Part shown: positions 44,032 to 52,602 of the stretch, in pieces
Numbering within the stretch: position 1 is the stretch's first letter
Layout: every line of letters starts with the position of its first letter
From: Sphingorhabdus sp. M41
Lineage (GTDB): Bacteria; Pseudomonadota; Alphaproteobacteria; Sphingomonadales; Sphingomonadaceae
Length of the DNA stretch: 64,000 nt
NCBI RefSeq assembly: GCF_001586275.1
Contig: NZ_CP014545.1
Coordinates: forward strand, 186,001-250,000
Reading direction: 5' to 3'
Position numbers and translations under genes: made by a program
Notes under the pieces: model-generated
What the model saw: only the letters and a program-made list of their open reading frames with translations
Database searches by the model: none
What the model was told of the DNA's origin: nothing

Positions 44032-44051
44032 TGTTAAGATACAACATAACA
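44032..44051. promoter_or_regulatory. candidate Zur/Fur-type box
   Basis: An AT-rich 20-base segment with inverted ends TGTTA and TAACA (10-base spacing), 51 bases upstream of merC and 70 upstream of divergent ctaA. It fits the shape of Fur-family boxes only loosely. Confidence 0.3.
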
Positions 44052-44120
44052 TTTTTGGATTCAGGCCACTGTCGTTGATTCTGGTTGTCAGTCCGTGGTT
44101 TTGATTCCACATAGCAGTCG

Positions 44121-45173
44121 ATGACTGACCCGATCGCCCTGAAGCTGCCGTCTGATGCGGCTTTCTCCCGCCCCATAGCCATATCCAACTGGCTCTATTC
44201 CGTCGCCTTTCTGGTGTTCATCATGGTCGTGGTAGGCGGCATCACCCGGCTGACCGAATCGGGTCTGTCGATAACCGAATGGAAGCCGGTGACCGGCGCG
44301 CTACCGCCTTTGAGTGAGGCGGACTGGCTGTCGGAATTCAAGAAATATCAGCAAATCCCGGAATATCTGGAAATCAGTGGTCCGGCGGGGATGACGCTGG
44401 CGGACTTCAAATTCATCTATTTCTGGGAATGGGTGCATCGGTTGCTCGGTCGCCTGATCGGCGTGGCCTTTGCGCTGCCGCTACTTTGGTTCGCGGTGAA
44501 GCGTGCGATCCCGTCCGGCTATGGCTTGCGCCTGGTGGCCTTGCTCGCGCTCGGCGGACTGCAGGGTACGATCGGCTGGTGGATGGTCAGTTCCGGCCTG
44601 AGCGAGCGGACTGATGTCAGCCATTTCCGGCTGGCAGTGCATTTGCTCACTGCGCTTTTCATATTGGGCGGACTCGTCTGGACGGCGCTCGACTTGCGGC
44701 AGCTGGACGCCGGCAGGAAAAAGCCGTCGCGTCTGACCGGCTTTGCCCTTGCGACGATAGCTGTTCTGTTTGTCCAGCTTCTGTTCGGCGCATATACTGC
44801 GGGTCTGAACGCCGGCTATGTGTCGAGCAGCTGGCCGCTGATGAACGACTATTTCGTTCCAGGCGGGATCAATTGGGGAGCGGGCGTCTTGCACGCGCTT
44901 AATAACGACCCCTATCTGATCCATTTCATTCATCGCTGGTGGGCCTGGGTCGCTGTAGGCTTTCTCGTCGTTCTCGCCCGGAAGGTCCGGCCCATCGACC
45001 GCAGGGCGTCGATCGCCATCCACACAGCCTTCGGAATCCAGATATTGCTCGGGATTGCGACTGTCATGACCGGAATCAATATTCATCTTGCGGTGTTGCA
45101 TCAGGCGGTCGGGGCACTGGTCGTCGCATCCTGCACGTGGGGCGTATATCTGATCGGTCGGCCGCAAGTCTAA
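44121..45173 (+). CDS. ctaA: heme A synthase (COX15/CtaA type)
   Basis: A 350-residue polytopic membrane enzyme that oxidises heme O to heme A for aa3-type oxidases. About eight helices carry the conserved heme-ligand histidines: WEWVHRLLGR, SHFRLAVHLL, HFIHRWWAW and VLHQAVGAL. GGITRLTESGLSITEWKPVTG near the N-terminus is diagnostic of the COX15 branch. It is a single gene, with the merC promoter region behind it. Confidence 0.95.
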   Translation: MTDPIALKLPSDAAFSRPIAISNWLYSVAFLVFIMVVVGGITRLTESGLSITEWKPVTGALPPLSEADWLSEFKKYQQIPEYLEISGPAGMTLADFKFIYFWEWVHRLLGRLIGVAFALPLLWFAVKRAIPSGYGLRLVALLALGGLQGTIGWWMVSSGLSERTDVSHFRLAVHLLTALFILGGLVWTALDLRQLDAGRKKPSRLTGFALATIAVLFVQLLFGAYTAGLNAGYVSSSWPLMNDYFVPGGINWGAGVLHALNNDPYLIHFIHRWWAWVAVGFLVVLARKVRPIDRRASIAIHTAFGIQILLGIATVMTGINIHLAVLHQAVGALVVASCTWGVYLIGRPQV

Positions 45174-45220
45174 ACGAGGTCACGGTAACATTATACCCTC
45201 CAGCAAAGCCCCGCTTTCGC

Positions 45221-45249
45221 TTGACTTGCGGAAAAAACAACGCCAATAG
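45221..45249 (+). promoter_or_regulatory. candidate promoter of rplM-rpsI
   Basis: A consensus-like -35 TTGACT at 45221-45226 with a weak -10-like CAATAG at 45244-45249 (17-base spacing), followed by a leader hairpin and then rplM. The -10 match is poor. Confidence 0.35.
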
Positions 45250-45260
45250 CGCCGCAGCCG

Positions 45261-45284
45261 GCCGGAACTTCGTGTCCGGCTTTT
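45261..45284 (+). terminator. attenuator-like hairpin in the rplM leader
   Basis: GCCGGA pairs with TCCGGC around an 8-base loop and is followed at once by TTTT (45281-45284), 42 bases before the rplM start. It looks like a weak intrinsic terminator inside the 5' leader, as expected for attenuation or autoregulation of ribosomal protein synthesis. Confidence 0.45.
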
Positions 45285-45326
45285 ATCATTTCTGAATCAA
45301 TCCATTCTCCAAGAAGGAGCCACCCC

Positions 45327-45806
45327 ATGAAGGGTATCACCAAACAGACGCAGTCGGCCAAGCCCGCTGATGTCGAAAAGAAATGGCATATCATTGATGC
45401 CGAAGATCTGGTCGTTGGCCGGGTTGCATCGATTATCGCCAATATTTTGCGTGGCAAGCACAAGCCAAGCTACACGCCGCACGTTGATTGCGGTGATCAT
45501 GTCATCGTGATCAATGCTGAGAAGGTGAAGTTCACCGGCAACAAAACCAAGCAGAAAACCTATTACAAGCACTCCGGCCATCCCGGCGGCATCAGCGGTA
45601 CGACTGCGGAAAAGGTCCTCGAAGGCCGTTTCCCCGAGCGCGTAATGGAAAAAGCTGTCGAGCGGATGATCCCCAAAGGTCCGCTTGGTTTCGCCCAGAT
45701 GCGTGCATTGCATGTTTTTGCCGGTACCGAGCATCCGTATAACGGCCAGAACCCGGTGACGCTCGACGTCGCTTCGATGAACCGTAAGAACAAGGTGGGC
45801 GCATAA
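45327..45806 (+). CDS. rplM: 50S ribosomal protein L13
   Basis: A 159-residue L13, an early-assembly protein of the large subunit. [18 protein letters not shown] and the C-terminal [16 protein letters not shown] are typical. SD AAGGAG lies close upstream. It overlaps rpsI as TAATG, the usual rplM-rpsI operon. Confidence 0.98.
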   Translation: MKGITKQTQSAKPADVEKKWHIIDAEDLVVGRVASIIANILRGKHKPSYTPHVDCGDHVIVINAEKVKFTGNKTKQKTYYKHSGHPGGISGTTAEKVLEGRFPERVMEKAVERMIPKGPLGFAQMRALHVFAGTEHPYNGQNPVTLDVASMNRKNKVGA

Positions 45807-46348
45807 TGTCTGACGTAAAAACCGATCTCGCTGATCTTAAAGATATCGCTGGCCCAGCTGTGGTTGACGCACCGGCCGCTGCTGCTGATGCGGACGCCGA
45901 AGTTGTAACCGCTGAGCCACCTGTTTCTACCATGCCGTTGCGCGAGCAAGAGCTGGACAAATACGGTCGTGCTTATGCGACCGGTCGCCGGAAAGACGCG
46001 GTTGCCCGTGTATGGCTGAAGCCTGGCAAGGGCAAGATCACGGTCAATGGCCGCGATCAGGAAACCTATTTTGCACGCCCAACCCTGCGTCTGGTGCTCA
46101 ACCAGGTTTTCGCAATCACCGAGCGCGAAGGTCAGTATGACGTCGACGTCACCGTCAAAGGCGGCGGGCTTTCGGGACAGGCTGGCGCGGTCAAGCACGG
46201 TATTTCCCAGGCATTGACCAAATATGAACCGGCTCTTCGGTCAGCGGTGAAGGCAGAAGGCTTTCTTACCCGTGACAGCCGTAAGGTTGAACGTAAGAAA
46301 TACGGTAAGGCGAAAGCGCGTAAGAGCTTCCAGTTCTCCAAGCGTTAA
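45806..46348 (+). CDS. rpsI: 30S ribosomal protein S9
   Basis: A 180-residue S9 with an extra acidic, Ala-rich N-terminal extension of about 50 residues before the conserved [17 protein letters not shown] core. The C-terminal [17 protein letters not shown] tail reaches the P-site tRNA. The long extension is common in sphingomonads. It is translated by TAATG coupling from rplM and followed by a strong terminator. Confidence 0.97.
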   Translation: MSDVKTDLADLKDIAGPAVVDAPAAAADADAEVVTAEPPVSTMPLREQELDKYGRAYATGRRKDAVARVWLKPGKGKITVNGRDQETYFARPTLRLVLNQVFAITEREGQYDVDVTVKGGGLSGQAGAVKHGISQALTKYEPALRSAVKAEGFLTRDSRKVERKKYGKAKARKSFQFSKR

Positions 46349-46374
46349 GCGAACCCAAATCGGAATACGGAAAA

Positions 46375-46398
46375 GGCGGCCTGCGGGTCGCCTTTTTT
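46375..46398 (+). terminator. intrinsic terminator of rplM-rpsI
   Basis: GGCGGCC-TGCG-GGTCGCC (one G-T wobble) followed by six T, 27 bases after the rpsI stop. A textbook Rho-independent terminator. Confidence 0.9.
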
Positions 46399-46412
46399 AT
46401 GGTGTTGCGGAA

Positions 46413-47735
46413 TCAGACAACGGGATGCTGGGATTGTCTGATTGCGCTGCGGCTTGAGATAAACAGGATAATGCTGGTCAGGATCGCGGAGATCAGCATG
46501 ACCCATGCGGCCCCGATAGTTCCAGAGGTCGGTAAAAACACTGCCATTAGCGATCCAAGGGCGGCTAGGCCGGCTACACGAGCGACGAGTGCGTCTCGCG
46601 CACGGCCTGCTGCCTGCAGCAAGGGTTCCAGACCGAGTCCGGCCAGACTGATGATGGTCGCGGCGCCCAGCAGCAGCAAGATCGGGAAGGCGGCAAGATA
46701 TTCGGGACCCGAGATGAGGGAAATGATGTTCTTGCCCAGCACCAGCAGGGCAATGAACAGAACGGCACCGCTAATCGCTGAAACCCGCAAGGATCGCCAG
46801 AACAAGGTCCGCAGTTCCTCCGATTGACCGATAGCGAACAATCGGGATAGTTCTGCAAATAGAGGGCGGGCAAAAACCTCTGCGAGTCGGTTGAGACTAT
46901 TGGCAATCTGATCTGCCAGACGGAACAGACCGGCGGCCGCTGGTCCGACGAAAAATCCGACAATGACGACCACCAGCCGTTCCCGGACCACGCTGACCAG
47001 ATAAGCGAGATTGGTGAACAATAGAAATGCCAAAAATTCTTTTCGGCTTGGTGGTGTTACGGGAACTGCGGCAGCGTCTCTTAAAGGATGATCGGTCTCC
47101 TCCCGTCGCCAGACCATTAGCCACATAACCGCAAAGCTAACAAATTCAGAGAGCCCCCAGACGATGAGAAATCCGGTCATGGAAGCTGTAGTGAGATACA
47201 GGATCAGCGCGCCGACAAAGCGTACGATAGGGATGATGGCATCTCCGAAGGCATTGCCGCCAAAACGATCCTGAGCGCGTAAGATGCCGGTTGGTGTGGA
47301 CCGGACCGAAAGGAACACGATTATGCCATAACCCATGATAGCCTGCACCGTGGGACTGTTCCAGCCAAATTGGGATGCACCGTAGGGAAGCATCAGCCAC
47401 AAGACGCCACATGCGACAAGCCCGCCGAGGAATTCGATCCAGAAATTTTGCGCCGAGAGTTTCCGAAATGCCTTATTCTGCCCGGCCAGCAAATAGGGTA
47501 CGCCAAATTGCACCACTGCTTGCCATGTCTGGAGCTTTAAAATCGCTGTCAGAACCTGAACGGCACCAACAATGACCATGAATTCACCAAAGCCGGCGAC
47601 GCCCAATGTCCGAGTCAATATGGCGAGATAGAAAATGCTGAGGATCGCGCCTACGCCCTTGGCTGAAAACAGCCAGCTGCTGTTGCGAAACACCCGGACA
47701 AGCGAATCCTCGCTACTGAACCATTTGGAGAGCAT
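46413..47735 (-). CDS. polysaccharide biosynthesis protein, oligosaccharide flippase (Wzx-like)
   Basis: A 440-residue membrane protein with 12 or so predicted helices, of the MATE/MVF polysaccharide-transporter group. The N-terminal SWLFSAKGVGAILSIFYLAI and RTLGVAGFGEFMVIVGAVQ stretch is typical. It probably flips lipid-linked oligosaccharide across the inner membrane, but no glycosyltransferase genes are adjacent. The ATG at 47735 is preferred to an in-frame TTG at 47756; neither has a good SD. Confidence 0.85.
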   Translation of the reverse strand: MLSKWFSSEDSLVRVFRNSSWLFSAKGVGAILSIFYLAILTRTLGVAGFGEFMVIVGAVQVLTAILKLQTWQAVVQFGVPYLLAGQNKAFRKLSAQNFWIEFLGGLVACGVLWLMLPYGASQFGWNSPTVQAIMGYGIIVFLSVRSTPTGILRAQDRFGGNAFGDAIIPIVRFVGALILYLTTASMTGFLIVWGLSEFVSFAVMWLMVWRREETDHPLRDAAAVPVTPPSRKEFLAFLLFTNLAYLVSVVRERLVVVIVGFFVGPAAAGLFRLADQIANSLNRLAEVFARPLFAELSRLFAIGQSEELRTLFWRSLRVSAISGAVLFIALLVLGKNIISLISGPEYLAAFPILLLLGAATIISLAGLGLEPLLQAAGRARDALVARVAGLAALGSLMAVFLPTSGTIGAAWVMLISAILTSIILFISSRSAIRQSQHPVV

Positions 47736-47853
47736 ATTTCGCGACACAGGTTTCAACTTTTTTCGTTTATGATCCGGCGATTGAGCCTCTCTTTATCGCA
47801 ATATCCAGCTTTTTCTATCTCTCTATTGTCAGGGTGAGTCTTTAAAAATCCTG

Positions 47854-47859
47854 TATAAT
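47854..47859 (+). promoter_or_regulatory. -10-like hexamer upstream of thrC
   Basis: A perfect TATAAT 69 bases upstream of the thrC start. No convincing -35 element at the right distance was seen, so this is a weak prediction. Confidence 0.3.
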
Positions 47860-47928
47860 AATCGGATGGGTCCGGGAGCGCAGAATTTTTTGAGTGGATT
47901 GCAGAGCAGCCAATGCTAGCTAGGCGAT

Positions 47929-49164
47929 ATGATCCAAGATAATCGCACCGCGCAAATCGCTAATTTCGTCACTCATCTGGAATGTTCCAAAACCGGAGAG
48001 GTCCTGCCTCAGGGAACCGTGCACAACCTGTCACCCGCTGGCGCACCGATATTGGTGCGCTATGACTTGTCCGGGGTTGCGGAAACGCTGACCAAGGAAA
48101 AGCTGGCCGCCCGTCCTTCCGATCTATGGCGCTATCGAGAGCTCTTACCAGTGGCCAGCGCAGCCAATATCGTCTCACTAGGCGAAGACATGACACCCTT
48201 GATCACGCTCGACAATTCGCTCGGGTCCAATGTAATCGTCAAGGACGAAGGGCGTTTACCAACCGGATCGTTCAAGGCGAGGGGCTTGGTCATGGCTGTG
48301 TCGATGGCCAAGGAATTGGGGCTGAAACGACTCGCTATGCCGACCAACGGGAATGCAGGCGCTGCCATGGCGGCCTATGCCCGGCGCGCCGGGATGGAGG
48401 CTTTTGTGTTCTGTCCTGACGACACACCCGAGGTGAACGTGCGGGAAATCGCTCTGCAGGGCGGGAAAGTCTGGCGGGTGAATGGTCTGATCAACGATTG
48501 CGGCAAGATTGTTGCCGATGGTGAAGCCGAATTGGGCTGGTTCAATCTCTCGACGCTTAAGGAGCCTTACCGGATCGAAGGCAAGAAAACGATGGGCCTG
48601 GAACTGGTCGAGCAATTGGGCTGGGAAGTCCCGGATGTCATTTTCTATCCGACGGGCGGCGGCACCGGGCTGATCGGCATGTGGAAAGCTTTCGACGAGC
48701 TGGAAGCGATCGGTTTCATTGGATCCCGGCGGCCGCGCATGGTTGCGGTGCAGGCCACTGGCTGCGCGCCAATTGTCGATGCCTGGGAAAAGGGGCTGGA
48801 ACATGCCCCTTTGTGGGAGAATGCCCACACTGTGGCTGCGGGCATCCGCGTGCCGGTGGCGATTGGCGACTTCCTGATATTGCGGGCCGTGCGTGATTCC
48901 GGTGGTTTTGCAATGGCGGTCGAGGATGATGCGATAATCGCGGCGCAGCAAAGAATTGGGCAGGAGGACGGACTGTTGCTCTGTCCCGAAGGCGCCGCCA
49001 CCGCTGCTGCCTATCTGAAGGCGCTGGAGAACGGCCTGATCAGCAAGAGTGATCGTGCCGTGCTGTTCAATTGCGGCAATGGCCTCAAATATCGCATGCC
49101 CGCCGCAGATGCCACGCTTGATCGCCATTCGCCGATCGACTGGAGCGCCATTGCCAGCGCCTGA
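47929..49164 (+). CDS. thrC: threonine synthase
   Basis: A 411-residue PLP enzyme of the fold-II type that converts O-phosphohomoserine to threonine. The PLP lysine is in LPTGSFKARGL, and TNGNAGAAMAAYA, FYPTGGGTGLIGM and FNCGNGLKY bind cofactor and phosphate. The N-terminal CSKTGEVLP segment resembles the plant-type branch. Related cysteine or threonine-dehydratase-like enzymes are less likely. Confidence 0.9.
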   Translation: MIQDNRTAQIANFVTHLECSKTGEVLPQGTVHNLSPAGAPILVRYDLSGVAETLTKEKLAARPSDLWRYRELLPVASAANIVSLGEDMTPLITLDNSLGSNVIVKDEGRLPTGSFKARGLVMAVSMAKELGLKRLAMPTNGNAGAAMAAYARRAGMEAFVFCPDDTPEVNVREIALQGGKVWRVNGLINDCGKIVADGEAELGWFNLSTLKEPYRIEGKKTMGLELVEQLGWEVPDVIFYPTGGGTGLIGMWKAFDELEAIGFIGSRRPRMVAVQATGCAPIVDAWEKGLEHAPLWENAHTVAAGIRVPVAIGDFLILRAVRDSGGFAMAVEDDAIIAAQQRIGQEDGLLLCPEGAATAAAYLKALENGLISKSDRAVLFNCGNGLKYRMPAADATLDRHSPIDWSAIASA

Positions 49165-49186
49165 GCGGCTGGCTAAGGCTCGGTCG

Positions 49187-50071
49187 ATGAAATGGCTTGT
49201 CATAATCGGTGTGCTTATAATTGCTTGCGGGGGCTTTGGCTGGTGGTTCTTCTCGCAGCCGGGCCCGAAACAGCTGGATATGATCAATAATGTCATGCCG
49301 GGCGACAGCGACGCCAAGTTGCTAGTGCAAGGTAAGGTTTACGACGAAGCGCTTGGCCTTGGACTCAATATCTGGACTCCGAAAACCGCTGCGACCGGTC
49401 CGCTTCCGGTGATTGTCTTCATCTATGGCGGCGGTTGGCGCGACGGCGCCAAGGACCATTATGCTTTCACCGGGCGCGCGCTAGCCAGTCGCGGCTATAT
49501 TGTCGTGTTACCTGACTATCGTCTGTTTCCGAAAACGCGTTTTCCCGGTTTCCTCGAAGACAGCGCCAAGGCGCTGGCCTGGGTGCACGACAATATTGAC
49601 CAACATGGCGGTGATACGAGCCGAATATTTCTATCCGGCCAATCCGCCGGTGCCTATAATGTCATGATGCTGGCACTCGACCGTCAATGGCTTGGTCGTG
49701 AAGGCAAATCACCGGACCTGATCCGGGGCGTGGCGGCATTGGCCGGACCCTATGATTTCTATCCGTTTGATTCCGACACCACGAAGCAGAGTTTTGGCGA
49801 ATATCATGCACCGGAAATGACTCAGCCGGTTAATTTTGTCCGCGCCGATGCGCCGCCACTATGGCTTTCCAGTGGCACCAATGACACTCAGGTCAGACCC
49901 CGCAACAGCAAGATTTTACGCAACAAGATTCTCGCAGCAGGCGGTGATGCCGAATATGTCGAATATCCAGATGTCGACCATCTCGAGATCATGATGGCGC
50001 TGGCAAAGCCGTTCCGTCACAAGGCCCCGGTGCTTGATGACATGGTGGCCTTTTTTGAGCGCCACAACTGA
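49187..50071 (+). CDS. alpha/beta hydrolase with N-terminal membrane anchor or signal
   Basis: A 294-residue hydrolase of the BD-FAE/carboxylesterase type. An N-terminal hydrophobic segment (MKWLVIIGVLIIACGGFGWW) exports or anchors it. Motifs are YGGGWRDG (oxyanion), GQSAGA (nucleophile), SSGTNDTQVRPRNS (acid region) and a late HLE histidine. The start at 49187 is chosen because the membrane segment begins there; longer frames overlap thrC. It is 22 bases after thrC. Substrate unknown. Confidence 0.85.
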   Translation: MKWLVIIGVLIIACGGFGWWFFSQPGPKQLDMINNVMPGDSDAKLLVQGKVYDEALGLGLNIWTPKTAATGPLPVIVFIYGGGWRDGAKDHYAFTGRALASRGYIVVLPDYRLFPKTRFPGFLEDSAKALAWVHDNIDQHGGDTSRIFLSGQSAGAYNVMMLALDRQWLGREGKSPDLIRGVAALAGPYDFYPFDSDTTKQSFGEYHAPEMTQPVNFVRADAPPLWLSSGTNDTQVRPRNSKILRNKILAAGGDAEYVEYPDVDHLEIMMALAKPFRHKAPVLDDMVAFFERHN

Positions 50072-50175
50072 TTGCATCAATTGGAAGCCCACTAGTCTTT
50101 TTTGCAGTGCAAAACGGTTGAGATACCAGCACTTCTTGGTTATGCCGATCCGCAGAACAAGGGAATCCGATCGAC

Positions 50176-50958
50176 ATGGCTACTTTTACGCTCCCCAAGA
50201 ACAGTAAGATCCGCAAAACCGGCGAGTTGCACCAAGCGCTGACCAGTGGGAAAAAGCGGCCATTTAAGGTCTATCGCTATGATCCGGACAAGGGCGAAAA
50301 CCCGCGCTACGATACGTTCGAAATTGATACGGATGAATGCGGCCCGATGGTGCTTGATGCATTGATCAAGATGAAGTCCGAGCAGGATGCTACGCTGACC
50401 TTCCGCCGGTCATGTCGTGAAGGCATTTGCGGATCCTGCGCGATGAACATCAACGGCAAAAATGGTCTGGCCTGTACCACTGCGATTGAAGATTGCGGGA
50501 ACAAGGTGACGATCACTCCGCTGCCGCATATGGAAGTGATCAAGGATCTGGTCCCGGATTTCACCCATTTTTACGCTCAATATGCCTCGATCCAGCCGTG
50601 GCTGAAAACGGTCACGCCGACACCATCGGGCAAAGAACGGCTGCAATCGCCGGCAGATCGCAACAAGCTGGATGGTCTTTATGAGTGCATCCTGTGCGCC
50701 TGCTGCCAGACCAGCTGCCCGAGCTATTGGTGGAATAGCGACAAGTTTCTTGGTCCGGCAATCCTGTTGCAGGCTTATCGTTGGCTCGCCGACAGCCGCG
50801 ATGAAATGACCGGTGAGCGGCTCGACGAGTTGGAAGATCCGTTCCGGCTCTATCGCTGCCACACGATCATGAATTGCGCCAATGCTTGCCCGAAGGGTCT
50901 GTCCCCGGCCAAGGCGATTGCCGAAATTAAGAAGATGACCGCCTCGCGCGAAGTCTGA
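50176..50958 (+). CDS. sdhB: succinate dehydrogenase iron-sulfur subunit
   Basis: A 260-residue SdhB. Cys motifs for the three clusters are complete: [21 protein letters not shown] ([2Fe-2S]), [13 protein letters not shown] ([4Fe-4S]) and [14 protein letters not shown] ([3Fe-4S]). It passes electrons from the flavoprotein SdhA to quinone at the membrane subunits. sdhC, sdhD and sdhA are not upstream, so sdhB is separated from its partners in this genome. Confidence 0.96.
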   Translation: MATFTLPKNSKIRKTGELHQALTSGKKRPFKVYRYDPDKGENPRYDTFEIDTDECGPMVLDALIKMKSEQDATLTFRRSCREGICGSCAMNINGKNGLACTTAIEDCGNKVTITPLPHMEVIKDLVPDFTHFYAQYASIQPWLKTVTPTPSGKERLQSPADRNKLDGLYECILCACCQTSCPSYWWNSDKFLGPAILLQAYRWLADSRDEMTGERLDELEDPFRLYRCHTIMNCANACPKGLSPAKAIAEIKKMTASREV

Positions 50959-50979
50959 TTCGAAAGCCGGCGCCCATTC

Positions 50980-51474
50980 ATGTCTGAAGCAGAGCGCAAT
51001 TTTGTCATCAGCGAGCCCGATCCGGAATTTCCGGACTGGAAGATATGGCAGCTGAACGATCCCGATTGCTATAACAGCTTTCTGGGAAAGATGATTGTCA
51101 GACGCGGGGGCAACGGACTCGACGATGATGTCGCCCGGGTCCGGATGTTTCCCGAACGCAAGCACCGAAATCTCGGCGATGCGGTCCATGGCGGAACGAT
51201 GATGGGGTTTATCGACTGTTCGCTGTTCGCCGCGATGCGGGTGCTCGAACTCGGTCCGTCCGGTTATGCCGTAACGTTGGAATTGCAGACCCATTTTCTG
51301 GGTTCTGCACGAATGGACGAGCCACTCGAGGCGCAAGTCGAGATCACACGCGAAACCGGCCGCTTTCTGTTTATGCGGGGACTGGTTGTGCAGGGTGAGA
51401 ATGGGGACGACAATATGGCCTCGTTTACTGCAATCGTGAAAAAGGCTCCGCGCCAGAAAACAGATTTGCAATGA
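50980..51474 (+). CDS. PaaI-like hotdog-fold thioesterase
   Basis: A 164-residue hotdog-domain protein. The NLGDAVHGGTMMGFID helix matches the PaaI/4HBT thioesterase pattern, with VTLELQTHFLG as the central strand. It should hydrolyse an acyl- or aryl-CoA thioester. It follows sdhB by 21 bases and overlaps zapE by ATGA. Confidence 0.85.
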   Translation: MSEAERNFVISEPDPEFPDWKIWQLNDPDCYNSFLGKMIVRRGGNGLDDDVARVRMFPERKHRNLGDAVHGGTMMGFIDCSLFAAMRVLELGPSGYAVTLELQTHFLGSARMDEPLEAQVEITRETGRFLFMRGLVVQGENGDDNMASFTAIVKKAPRQKTDLQ

Positions 51475-52592
51475 GCTCTTTCTACCAGCGCTATCTGGCT
51501 CTGATCGCGCAAGGGGAATTGAAACGCGATCCCGATCAGGAGGCTTGCGCGAAACGGCTTGCGCGATTGCAGGAGGAGCTGGAAGCCGTGCCGCCACGAG
51601 GCAGCATATTGTGGCGCGCATTCGGCAGAAAACCGAAGGTACCTCAAGGGATCTATATGTGGGGCGGAGTCGGGCGCGGCAAGTCGATGCTGATGGACCT
51701 GTTCTACAATAATCTTGAAATCCACCGAAAGAAGCGCGCGCATTTCCATGAGTTCATGCTCGACGTTCATGATAGAATTCGAGAGGAGCGCAAGAAGGAA
51801 CTGGGCGATCCGATAATGCCGGTTGCCGCTGGCTTGGCCAGCGAGGCGCGCTTTCTGGCCTTTGACGAAATGGTGGTGAATAACAGTGCCGATGCGATGA
51901 TCATGTCGCGGCTGTTCACCGGGCTGGTCGAAGCAGGCGTCACGATTGTAACCACTTCCAACCGTCCACCCGATGACCTGTACAAGGACGGCCTCAACCG
52001 CGAGCATTTTCTGCCATTTATCGATTTGCTCAAGACGCGCCTCGACGTGATTTCGTTGAACGGTCCGACAGATTACCGTCGGGAGCGGCTGGGCGATGTC
52101 GATCTTTGGCACGTTCCGAATGGCGAGGCAGCAACCAAGGCGTTGAGCGAAGCCTTCTTCCGTCTGACCGATTACCCGCCCGAAGATCGCGAACATGTGC
52201 CTTCGGCCGAAATAGAGGTGCAGGGTGGCCGGATGCTCACCGTGCCGAAATCGCTCAAGGGTGTCGGGGTATTCTCGTTCAAGCGGCTCTGCGCCGAAGC
52301 TCGCGGTGCGCAGGATTATCTGGCGATTGCGCGCCATTATCATAGTGTTATCATTGTCGGCATACCGGTTCTTTCCAAGGAGAATCGCAACGAAGCCGCG
52401 CGGTTTGTCACTCTGATCGATGCGCTGTACGAATATAAGGTGAAACTGCTGGCAGCGGCTGATGCGAAGCCGGATGCGCTCTATCCGGAAGGTGACGGCA
52501 GTTTTGAATTTGCGCGGACAGCATCGCGTTTGCTCGAGATGCAATCTGATGATTATCTGGCTTTGGGTCATGGGTCTGAAAGCAAAATATAG
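51471..52592 (+). CDS. zapE: cell division protein ZapE (AFG1-like ATPase)
   Basis: A 373-residue AAA-type ATPase of the ZapE/AFG1 family. Walker A GGVGRGKSMLMDLF, the HFHEFMLDVHDRIRE block and LAFDEMVVNN (Walker B region) are seen. ZapE destabilises FtsZ filaments in E. coli, and the mitochondrial homologue helps degrade respiratory subunits. Location beside sdhB is common in alphaproteobacteria. Confidence 0.93.
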   Translation: MSSFYQRYLALIAQGELKRDPDQEACAKRLARLQEELEAVPPRGSILWRAFGRKPKVPQGIYMWGGVGRGKSMLMDLFYNNLEIHRKKRAHFHEFMLDVHDRIREERKKELGDPIMPVAAGLASEARFLAFDEMVVNNSADAMIMSRLFTGLVEAGVTIVTTSNRPPDDLYKDGLNREHFLPFIDLLKTRLDVISLNGPTDYRRERLGDVDLWHVPNGEAATKALSEAFFRLTDYPPEDREHVPSAEIEVQGGRMLTVPKSLKGVGVFSFKRLCAEARGAQDYLAIARHYHSVIIVGIPVLSKENRNEAARFVTLIDALYEYKVKLLAAADAKPDALYPEGDGSFEFARTASRLLEMQSDDYLALGHGSESKI

Positions 52593-52602
52593 GAGAGGCA
52601 AT

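Noticed and set aside
48256-49317. A 353-codon open frame on the - strand opposite thrC
   Set aside because: thrC has all PLP-enzyme motifs on the + strand; the opposite frame has none.
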